NCBI RefSeq assembly: GCF_003626575.1
Contig: NZ_RBDY01000018.1
Coordinates: 1 to 64,000, forward strand
Source: Streptomyces radicis
Lineage (GTDB): Bacteria > Actinomycetota > Actinomycetes > Streptomycetales > Streptomycetaceae
Length of the DNA: 64,000 nt
Direction of reading: 5' to 3'
Shown here: positions 57,488-64,000 of the stretch, piece after piece
Numbering within the stretch: the first letter of the stretch is position 1
Layout of the letters: every line of letters starts with the position of its first letter
Position numbers and translations under genes: made by a program
Notes under the pieces: generated by a model
What the model saw: only the letters and a program-made list of their open reading frames with translations
Database searches by the model: none
What the model was told of the DNA's origin: nothing

Positions 57488-60204
57488 GGGGTGTCTCCTT
57501 CGGCCTGGGGTCTCGCCGGGGTCGCCGTCTCCACGGCCAGCTCGGTCACATGCCCGCCATCGTCGGCCGCGGTGCCCGGGTCGTGCTCGTCGGGCAGCGC
57601 CTCGCGCAGCACCACGCGCGCCCCCGCGTCCTTGAGCAGCCCCTCGAACGCGGCCAGCGACAGCGGGCTGTCGAAGTCCACATGGTGCGGCTTGGCGCCG
57701 GTCGCCCCGCGCTGCCCGCTGTCCGCGACGGTCGCGAACACCCGGTCGGGCACGCCCTGTTCGCGCCGCCAGCGGTGCCAGCCGAGGAACCACTCGGCCT
57801 CGCCGACGCCCCGTCCGCGCAGCGGCAGCGCGGTCGCGGGGGCGCTCCACGAGCGCCGGGCGAGCACGAGCCTGCCGTGGGTGACCCGGGGGCGGCGGGT
57901 CACGCCGCGGTGCGGCTCGCCCTCGGGCACCCCGCCCCACACGTCGAGCGGCGCCATGGAGGTGGGGGAGAGCAGCAGCAGGGTGCGCGGCACCTCGGGC
58001 AGCGCGAGCGGCACCAGATAGCCCAGGTAGACGGGGATGACCTCCACGCCGAGCCGGGGCGCGCGCAGCGCGAGCCGGTCGGCGGCCTGGTCGTGCTCGA
58101 TCACCAGCTCGTCAAGGCGGATCCGCCGCTCGGGGGGAGCGCCGCTGGTCTCGCCGGGGCAGACGATCTCCCAATCGGTCAGCCGCGCGTGCAGGTTGAG
58201 GTTGCTGGTCACCGGGCCACCGGTGACCTCGGCGAACACCGCGCCCTCGGGCCGCAGTCGGGCGGCCCGCTCCCGCAACGCGCCCGGCAGGCCGGGGTCG
58301 AGGCAGTGGGTGAAGCGGCTGAACGGGAACGACAGGCCGCCGTAGGAGCGGTTGAGGACGACCAGCGGCCCGCCGCCGCGCCGCTCGGCCAGCTGCACAT
58401 GGTGGGCGTGCGGCCTCGGCCCCTGCTCGAGACCGGCGAGCTCGGCGGCGGTCTCCGCCAACAGTGCGTCGTCCAGGGCGAGTTCGCCCGGGTCCCCGCC
58501 GGTGGGGGCGGCGCGAGCGGCCCAGCGCGCCCGCATCCCCGCGATGAACGCCGAACGCGCCGCGTCAAGGGCCTTGAGCTGCGGCAGGCCGAGCCAGTTC
58601 TCCTCGGGCACGTACTCGCCCGCCGCGTCGAACGTCTTCCGGCGCGCGGCGAAGGACAGGTACTGGTCGAAGAAGTCCTCGTGGAAGTCGTCGATGAGCC
58701 GCAGCAGGTCGTCGCAGCGCCCGCCGATGCCGTGCCGGGCCAGGAAGAACCCCTTGAACGTGAGCCGTTGGGGCAGCGTCAGGTCGAACGCGGGCAGGAC
58801 CCGCTCGATCGCGCGCAGCGGCCCGGCGAGCACCTCGTCCCAGCGCTCCCGGTCGGCGGTCACCGCGGGCGCGACCACGTCCTCGTAGAGCACGGTGCGC
58901 GGCACCCGTGGCCGTTCCTCGCCCAAGTCCCGCTGGATCGCGGCCAGTCGGTCGCGCAGCTCGGCCAGCAGCGCCCGCCGCTCCTCGGGCTCCGCGGCCG
59001 GGTAACGCGCCAGGCACGCCAGCGGTCCTTCGAGCGCGGCGGCCGTGCGGTCCGCCCAGTCCCGGCCGAGCGCGCGCAGCGAACGCCCCAGCGCGCGCAG
59101 CGGATCGGTGTCGTGGACCCCGACCGTCAGCGTGGGCACCCGAACCATCCCGACGTGCAGCAGCGCCGCCAGATACTCCTCGACCTCGGCCTCCGGCGCG
59201 TCCAGGGCCCGGGCCAGCCAGGCCGCCAACTCCCCGTAGCGCGCCTCGGGTCGGGTGTCGAAGAAGTCGAGCATCCGGTCGAGCGCGCCGCTGCGCCGCA
59301 GGAAGAACAGCCGGTCCCGCACGGCGTCGAACGTGACGGCCGTGTCGTCGTCGCCCGCCGTCACCCACCGCCGGACATAGCGCACCCGGTCCTCGTCCCT
59401 GCCCCACCCCGAGGCCGGGGCGACCGGCAGGTCGGCGCGGCGCGCCGGGTCGGCCACGATCGCCTCGGCGATCCGGCCCAGCGCCAGGACGTTGAGCCGG
59501 GGATGGCTCACCCAGGGCCCCGAGGAGCGCAGCTCGCCCGGCCCCTGGCCCGCGCCCCGCGCGAACGTGCCGGGCGCGACCCCGGTGAACGAGCTGAACG
59601 GGCTGGTCTTGCAGGCCGTCCGGTACACATACGCGAGCAGTGACCGCTCGATCTTGCGGGCGCGCTTGTCGCCCCCGCCGGGCGGCGCGGCCAGCCAGCC
59701 GTCGAGCTGGGCGTCGAGCGCGGGCGAGGCCAGCAGGAGCCCGTCCCGCAGCCGCCGCCCCGCGGCCAGCCTGCGCAGCTCGCCCCTGGCGCGTTCCCCC
59801 TGCGCGGCCAGCAACGCCTCGCCCGCCGCCTCGCGTTCGGCCAGCCGCCCGCGCCCTTCGAGCCAGGCGTCAAGCGCCTCGCCCGCCGCCCGGTCGAGGC
59901 GGTGGACCAGCGCGGACGCGGCGGCCGGGTCGGCGGGCAGCCGGTTGTTGAACACCGCACGGCGCAGCCGCAGCAGCGCGCGCCGGGCGCGTTCGTCGTC
60001 CAGGCCGCCGACCAGGCCGTGCAGCAGGTCCCCGACCCGCCCACCGGCGGCGGCGAGGCGCTCCCCCTCGTCGAGCACCTCGTCCGCCCAACGGCGCGCG
60101 CCCGGCGCGCGCAACCGGCGCACGGCATCCACCGGCAGCCCGGCGATCCGCGCGACAAAGCGCGGCCCCAGCTCCCAGCCCTCGGCCCCGCCGCCCCCGT
60201 TCAC
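57484..60204 (-). CDS. Split LanB N-terminal domain protein (tRNA-Glu-dependent glutamylation)
   Basis: A 906-residue lantibiotic dehydratase N-domain protein from GTG 60204 (GTGA overlap with the SagB gene). Recognisable parts are KIERSLLAYVYRTACKTSPF, SSFTGVAPGTFARG, then RYVRRWVTAGDDDTAVTF, RLTFKGFFLARHGIGGRCDD, and FSRFTHCLDPGLPGALRERA. The TSPFSSFT and SFPFSRFTH stretches are conserved in LanB glutamyltransferase domains. The enzyme uses glutamyl-tRNA to activate core Ser/Thr. The length of about 900 residues is normal for stand-alone N-domains such as TbtB. Confidence 0.93.
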   Translation of the reverse strand: MNGGGGAEGWELGPRFVARIAGLPVDAVRRLRAPGARRWADEVLDEGERLAAAGGRVGDLLHGLVGGLDDERARRALLRLRRAVFNNRLPADPAAASALVHRLDRAAGEALDAWLEGRGRLAEREAAGEALLAAQGERARGELRRLAAGRRLRDGLLLASPALDAQLDGWLAAPPGGGDKRARKIERSLLAYVYRTACKTSPFSSFTGVAPGTFARGAGQGPGELRSSGPWVSHPRLNVLALGRIAEAIVADPARRADLPVAPASGWGRDEDRVRYVRRWVTAGDDDTAVTFDAVRDRLFFLRRSGALDRMLDFFDTRPEARYGELAAWLARALDAPEAEVEEYLAALLHVGMVRVPTLTVGVHDTDPLRALGRSLRALGRDWADRTAAALEGPLACLARYPAAEPEERRALLAELRDRLAAIQRDLGEERPRVPRTVLYEDVVAPAVTADRERWDEVLAGPLRAIERVLPAFDLTLPQRLTFKGFFLARHGIGGRCDDLLRLIDDFHEDFFDQYLSFAARRKTFDAAGEYVPEENWLGLPQLKALDAARSAFIAGMRARWAARAAPTGGDPGELALDDALLAETAAELAGLEQGPRPHAHHVQLAERRGGGPLVVLNRSYGGLSFPFSRFTHCLDPGLPGALRERAARLRPEGAVFAEVTGGPVTSNLNLHARLTDWEIVCPGETSGAPPERRIRLDELVIEHDQAADRLALRAPRLGVEVIPVYLGYLVPLALPEVPRTLLLLSPTSMAPLDVWGGVPEGEPHRGVTRRPRVTHGRLVLARRSWSAPATALPLRGRGVGEAEWFLGWHRWRREQGVPDRVFATVADSGQRGATGAKPHHVDFDSPLSLAAFEGLLKDAGARVVLREALPDEHDPGTAADDGGHVTELAVETATPARPQAEGDTP

Positions 60205-61799
60205 CGGACGATCTCGAAACGGAAGTCGGCGGGCGCGGGACGTTCGTTTCCGATCATCATGATCAGCAGCGGGGCCTCGTCGGTCTCCAGGAGCCCCAAC
60301 TCCTCGCGGTAGGCGACGTTGTCGAACCCCAGCGCCACCCCGCAGCCGAGGCCCAGCGCCGCCGACGCGGTGTAGGTGGCCTGCGCGACCGCGCCGATCA
60401 GCGCGTTGACCAGCCGGTACCCGCGGTCGCCCACCGCGTCGAGCACGGCGTGCGTGCGGACCGTGGGCACCAGGACGGCGCCCGCCTGCTCCAGGTTGTA
60501 GTTGGCCAGGAAATAGCTCCTCTGGAGGAAAGGGCCCGGCGGCCCCTCGCCGATCCGCCGCAGCGCCCCCCGCTCCGGCACATGGGCGTAGGCGCCGGGC
60601 GCGACGCCCTCGACATGGTTGACGAAGGCGTAGAGCTTCACCAGCCCGTCGGCGCCCGCCCGTTCGCCGTCCCCGCCGAGACGCGACCCCGCGGCGGCCG
60701 AGGCCAGCGCGGCGGCCAGCTGCGCGCCGGTCACGGGGCGCCCCGCGGCGAACCTGCCGAAGCTGCTGCGCCTGCGCCGCAACGCGCCCCGCACCCCCGC
60801 GTCGAGCGGCGCGGGCGGCGGCAGCGCCACGGTCGCCCCCTCGGGCGGCGGCAGCGCGGCGGCCCGGGCCAGCGCGCCCCGGGCCGGGCGGCGCCCCGCG
60901 TGCGCCGACGTGGCCTCCTGCATCGCGCGCAACGCCTCGAACGACAGCACGCGCCGGGAGCGTTCGGCGTCCCTGCGGCGCACCGCGGCGCGTCGGGGCG
61001 CGGGACCCGGCTCGCGCGCCCCCGTCCAGGGCAGCGGCACCACCGCGAACACGCCCTCATCGGCGGCGTTCACGCCCAGCAGCCGCGCCAGCCGCTCCTC
61101 GTCGAACCAGAGCGCGGGCTCCACCTCCACGCCCCTGGCGCGCAACCACATGCGCCAGGTGCCGAGCAGCGCCCCCAGGTCCATCGAGACGGCGTGGAAG
61201 GAGAAGCTGTTGTACTTGAACGCGTTCTGCCAGTACTTGATCCCCAGCACCAGGTACTGGTCGGTCACCGGGCCGGGCGCGTCCTCGCCCAGCGCGGCCC
61301 GCACCTCGCCCGTGACATCGCCCGTCAGCAGCCGCCGCATCGCGTGGTGGCGCGGGGCGTAGTGGTGCACCCCCGGCGGCGCGGGGTCGCTCGGCCCCGA
61401 CACCCAGTAGATCGCGACCGGGTAGAGCCCGCCGCCCGACGCGGTGCCCCGCGACCAGTTGGCGAGGGGGTAGAACGGCAGCGCGTCCAGGTCCGTGTTG
61501 GCCTGCACCCCCAGGCGGCGGCCGGTCAACCCGTAGGAGTCCCGCAGCAGTTCGCCCAGCAGCGCGCGGTCGAACGCCACGCGCTCCCCAGGGCCGCCAC
61601 CCGGCCCGCCCGCAAGCCCCCGCGCCACCGTGGCGCCCCGCGGCCAAGGCCCGCCGTCGGGGAGCGGCAGCGCGTCCGCGCCCGGGTAGTGCTTGGTCTT
61701 GCGCGGCCCGTCGGCCCAGTCGGGCACGAAGTCCACCGGCTCCATCGGGGTCCGGCCGCGGTGCAGGATCGCGGTGGCGTAGTCATGGGCGTACCCCAT
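60201..61799 (-). CDS. SagB-type azoline dehydrogenase (two nitroreductase-like domains)
   Basis: A 532-residue flavoprotein; ATG 61799 is preferred because GGGAGG lies directly upstream. The first domain (about 40-280) begins with DFVPDWADGPRKTKHYPGA and contains PLANWSRGTASGGGLYPVAIYW and ILGIKYWQNAFKYNSFSFHA-like text (LGIKYWQNAFKYNSFSFH). The second (about 375-530) has the nitroreductase fold, ending LGLGCGVALGFDNVAYREELG and LIMMIGNERP. It uses FMN to oxidise azolines to azoles. Two-domain SagB proteins of this size are usual in thiopeptide clusters. Confidence 0.92.
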   Translation of the reverse strand: MGYAHDYATAILHRGRTPMEPVDFVPDWADGPRKTKHYPGADALPLPDGGPWPRGATVARGLAGGPGGGPGERVAFDRALLGELLRDSYGLTGRRLGVQANTDLDALPFYPLANWSRGTASGGGLYPVAIYWVSGPSDPAPPGVHHYAPRHHAMRRLLTGDVTGEVRAALGEDAPGPVTDQYLVLGIKYWQNAFKYNSFSFHAVSMDLGALLGTWRMWLRARGVEVEPALWFDEERLARLLGVNAADEGVFAVVPLPWTGAREPGPAPRRAAVRRRDAERSRRVLSFEALRAMQEATSAHAGRRPARGALARAAALPPPEGATVALPPPAPLDAGVRGALRRRRSSFGRFAAGRPVTGAQLAAALASAAAGSRLGGDGERAGADGLVKLYAFVNHVEGVAPGAYAHVPERGALRRIGEGPPGPFLQRSYFLANYNLEQAGAVLVPTVRTHAVLDAVGDRGYRLVNALIGAVAQATYTASAALGLGCGVALGFDNVAYREELGLLETDEAPLLIMMIGNERPAPADFRFEIVR

Positions 61800-61917
61800 G
61801 GGAACCTCCCTCGGTCGGTCTCGGTCGGCGGTCGTCATGAAACGGTCGGGCCATGAAACGGTCGGGCCATAAAACGGTCGGGCCATAAAACGGTCGGGCC
61901 ATGAAACGGTCGGTCAT
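61783..61917 (-). CDS. Possible 44-residue coupling ORF over the tandem repeat
   Basis: The ATG at 61917 overlaps the YcaO-2 stop as ATGA, the same coupling used at most other junctions of this operon. The frame runs through the 16-base repeat (MTDRFMARPFYGPTVLWPDR then MARPFHDD) and ends at 61783, 17 bases inside the SagB gene. It may have no product role and simply carry ribosomes across the repeat to the SagB start, or it may be chance. Confidence 0.3.
   Translation of the reverse strand: MTDRFMARPFYGPTVLWPDRFMARPFHDDRRPRPTEGGSHGVRP
61837..61917. repeat. 16-base tandem repeat, five copies, between YcaO-2 and SagB genes
   Basis: Units start at 61837, 61853, 61869, 61885 and 61901, each reading ATRAAACGGTCGGGCC (R = G, G, A, A, G); the last is 15 bases and runs into ATG at 61916. 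The pattern fills most of the 114-base gap between the two genes. Because 16 is not a multiple of three, each unit shifts the frame. It looks like slippage of a short unit, but could be a protein-binding array or a translational spacer. Confidence 0.85.
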
Positions 61918-63836
61918 GGGAACGGGTGGGGCGCGGCGTTGAAGTCGTCGGGGGTCAGGTCGCGGGTGGCGAGCCCCGCCTCGCGCAGCGCGGTGCGCAG
62001 TCGCGGCATGCCGAGCGCCCGCTGCCGCGCCCAGCCGAAGTCGATGGGCAGCAGCCCCGGCACGATCACGCTCACTGTGCGCAGCCCCAACTCCCGCTGT
62101 CCCGGCGCCGTCTGGTCCACCACGATCACCTCGAAGCCCGCCCCGGTCACCGCGGCCACGCACGCCGCCACGTCGTCGCGCAGGTCGTCGGAGACCGGCG
62201 GCACCGACCCGTCGCCGAACCGTTCCCGCAGCGCGTGCCTGGGCCGTTCGGGCTCGCCAGGCGCGCCGAGCAGGAACGCCGCGTGCTCGCCCATCTCCGG
62301 CACGCCGTACACGAGCGGGTGGTCGTGCAGGGCCGTGACCAGGTCGAAGTCGGCCGCCATCGCCCGCAGCCGCGCCTCGTCCGCCGCGGTGCGGCCCGGC
62401 AGGTTGACGGCGTCGGTCGCGATCTCGCACAGCGCGGCGGCCAGCGCCGCCTCGGGGTCGAGCCCCGCCCCCGCGCCGAAGCACATGCGGCCGAGACCGC
62501 CGTCCTCGCGCACCGCGACCCCGGTGACCACCGGCACGGGAAACGTGATCCTGGTGTCGAAGAAGCGGGCCCGGTACCCGTACATCGCCAGCCGGTCCAC
62601 CATGTGCCGGGTCGCGGCCCGCTCGCTGCTCGCCGGGTCGAGCTCGGGCAGCGCCGCCCGCCCGTACCAGGCCAGCAGGAACGCGTCGCGCTCGATCACC
62701 TCCATCAGCCCGAAGTAGACGGCCTCCTCGAGACAGCCGCCCGACGCGCAGCCGTTGGAGCTCTCCTGCACGAAGCGGTCGGCGAGCCCCGGCGCGTGGT
62801 AGTACGTCAGCACCTCGGGCACCAGCACGGGCCGCCCCGCGCCCAGCGCGTACCCCCACACCCACGGCAGCGTCCGCCCCGGCGTGAACGGCGCGATGTC
62901 GGGGCGCGCGCGGTGGAACTCCTCCCCGTACAGGCCGCACTCGCGCGGGTCGAGGGCCGCGACGCCCCGGGCGCGCAGCCCGTCCAGGCTGTCGCGCACC
63001 GCGGACGCGCGCGCCCTGGGGCGCATGCCCACGTAGCGTTCGAGCCCTTCGAGGATCCCGACCCTGACGCTGTCGCGGAACGTGTCGGTGTGCCCGCCCC
63101 AGAACGTCTCCCGCAGATAGTCGCCCGAGCGCAGCGAGAAGCAGCCGATCGCGGCCGAGGTGGACGTCGACGACACGTCGTGGACCACGGAGGGGCCGAG
63201 CGCCCCGCACACGGGGTTGGCGTAGGCGTCGGTCGGCAGGTCGTAGGAGTCGAGGTGCCGCACCCTGAACGCCCCCCGGCCGTGCTTGGGCGCGGGGCGC
63301 AGCGTCAGCGTCGCCGCCTCGGCCGTGTCGGGCTCGGGCCGCCCGCACGAGGGGCACTCGGGGTCGGGGAGCAGCGGATAGCGGCGCACCGCGAGCGACT
63401 CCAGGTCCACCAGGTGCACCGAGGGCCGCCCCCCGGGCTCGGCGAGCGCGGCCGCGGTCACGGCGGCCAGCGCGTGCGCCGCGAACGGCGTGGCATACGG
63501 GGTGCGGCCCACCGCCGCGGTGTCCCCGCCCAGCTCGACGGCGTCGCGCAGCGCGGGGGAGCGCACCGACTGCCAGCGGCGTTCGAGGCAGCGGGCGCAG
63601 GGCGCGGCGCCCTGCGGCCCGGGCAGCGGCCCCACCACGGCGTGCCGCCCGTGGATCCGCACCGGCACGGCCTCGCCCGCGGCGCGCGACGTGTCGGCGA
63701 ACGCGTCGGCCACGCCCAGCGGTTCGACGGACACCGAGGGGCGCTCGCCCGGCGCGGGGGAGAGCGCGGCGAGCGTCGCGTCGATCAGCTCGGCCAGCTC
63801 GTGGCACGCGTCGTCGAGCGGCTCAGTGGTCGCCAT
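61914..63836 (-). CDS. YcaO-domain azoline cyclodehydratase (YcaO-2)
   Basis: A 640-residue paralogue of YcaO-1 from ATG 63836, overlapping the end of the gene upstream by 14 bases. The N-terminal part has the zinc cysteines Cys80, Cys83, Cys161 and Cys164. The YcaO domain shows ILEGLERYVGM, LMEVIERDAFLLAWYGR and SSNGCASGGC, and the tail NAAPHPFP. Relative to YcaO-1, it has a different ending of the ATP-site region (FGAGAGLDPEAALAAALCEIA) but the same overall build. Two complete azoline-type YcaO proteins in one operon are less usual; they could act on different residues, work as a pair, or one could form another group such as an amidine or thioamide. Confidence 0.92.
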   Translation of the reverse strand: MATTEPLDDACHELAELIDATLAALSPAPGERPSVSVEPLGVADAFADTSRAAGEAVPVRIHGRHAVVGPLPGPQGAAPCARCLERRWQSVRSPALRDAVELGGDTAAVGRTPYATPFAAHALAAVTAAALAEPGGRPSVHLVDLESLAVRRYPLLPDPECPSCGRPEPDTAEAATLTLRPAPKHGRGAFRVRHLDSYDLPTDAYANPVCGALGPSVVHDVSSTSTSAAIGCFSLRSGDYLRETFWGGHTDTFRDSVRVGILEGLERYVGMRPRARASAVRDSLDGLRARGVAALDPRECGLYGEEFHRARPDIAPFTPGRTLPWVWGYALGAGRPVLVPEVLTYYHAPGLADRFVQESSNGCASGGCLEEAVYFGLMEVIERDAFLLAWYGRAALPELDPASSERAATRHMVDRLAMYGYRARFFDTRITFPVPVVTGVAVREDGGLGRMCFGAGAGLDPEAALAAALCEIATDAVNLPGRTAADEARLRAMAADFDLVTALHDHPLVYGVPEMGEHAAFLLGAPGEPERPRHALRERFGDGSVPPVSDDLRDDVAACVAAVTGAGFEVIVVDQTAPGQRELGLRTVSVIVPGLLPIDFGWARQRALGMPRLRTALREAGLATRDLTPDDFNAAPHPFP

Positions 63837-64000
63837 CGCCGCCCCGCGTCACCAGGATCCGCGCGGTGTGCAGCCCACCGGCCCGCAGGTCGGCCGGGGT
63901 GTCGGCGAGGCGCAGCACGTCGCGCCCCGCCACGCGCAGCCGTTCGAGCACCGAGGCGAACGCCACAGGCGCGCCCCACTCCCACGCCTCGTCGGCGGGC
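63823..64000 (-). CDS. Partial gene at the right edge; C-terminus of a further RiPP-operon protein
   Basis: Only the last 58 residues are visible (EAWEWGAPVAFASVLERL, then VLRLADTPADLRAGGLHTAR, ILVTRGGDGDH), ending at a TGA at 63823-63825. The order Ala/Leu helix, short strand, AGGLHTARILV resembles the last beta-strand part of YcaO-fold proteins, but there is no PxP tail, so it may be an inactive or partner protein. Stop and YcaO-2 start overlap by 14 bases, so it belongs to the same operon. Identity is uncertain. Confidence 0.4.
   Translation of the reverse strand, partial: PADEAWEWGAPVAFASVLERLRVAGRDVLRLADTPADLRAGGLHTARILVTRGGDGDH

Noticed and set aside
61837..61917. CRISPR-like array
   Set aside because: Repeats are 16 bases and directly adjacent, with no spacers and no cas genes; it is a simple tandem repeat.

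Overview
The window is high-GC DNA from a filamentous actinomycete, most likely Streptomyces or a close relative. Signs of this are strong G/C bias at third codon positions, frequent GTG starts, many 4-base ATGA/GTGA gene overlaps, a SARP/AfsR-type regulator, a TerD-domain protein, an XRE/DUF397 remnant, a mycothiol-type maleylpyruvate isomerase and a short Lrp-dimethylargininase-rocD group. No rRNA, tRNA, CRISPR array or integrase was seen.

Layout. 0-4.5 kb is a worn accessory patch: the tail of an IS transposase next to a truncated XRE regulator, a DUF397 gene, back-to-back remnants of an oxidoreductase and an HxlR regulator, a LacI remnant, and an intact Ser/Thr kinase. 4.5-10.4 kb holds arginine-derivative catabolism (Lrp, dimethylargininase, RocD), a LysR/dialkylglycine-decarboxylase pair, and a roughly 0.72 kb long inverted repeat without genes. 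10.4-12.4 kb is a class V aminotransferase/MarR operon behind a SAM-type riboswitch. 12.5-18 kb has a small secreted protein, the SARP-NB-ARC-TPR regulator, a double TerD protein and an IclR regulator. 18.1-20.8 kb is a complete gentisate ring-cleavage operon. 20.8-26.2 kb has a secreted sorbosone-dehydrogenase/PKD protein with a Tat-exported TIM-barrel partner, a GDT1-type Mn exporter behind a yybP-ykoY riboswitch, and an aquaglyceroporin. 26.3-32.1 kb is a trans-4-hydroxyproline catabolic operon (epimerase, three-part dehydrogenase, deaminase, GntR). Divergent from it at 32.2-40.9 kb is a sugar-type ABC importer followed by HyuA, HyuB and an amidohydrolase. A mirrored 9-base operator candidate sits between the two.

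41-45 kb carries a macrolide-type glycosyltransferase, a divergent P450 and an APH-fold kinase. From about 45 kb to the end of the window is a ribosomal peptide (RiPP) gene cluster of thiopeptide or linear-azole type. It has a LuxR-type regulator, a 58-residue precursor whose last 21 residues are only Ser, Thr, Cys and a final Ala, and a long reverse-strand operon: a protein cut off by the window edge, YcaO-2, SagB-like dehydrogenase, split LanB glutamylation protein, split LanB C-domain protein, M50 metalloprotease with a PqqD-like front, ABC ATPase, ABC permease, YcaO-1. A VapBC toxin-antitoxin pair and an aldo-keto reductase/XRE pair lie between precursor and operon. The expected path is azole formation on Cys/Ser/Thr (YcaO + SagB), tRNA-dependent dehydration of remaining Ser/Thr (split LanB), leader removal and export. 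Only one LanB C-type protein is visible, so no pyridine synthase for a macrocyclic thiopeptide can be assigned inside the window.
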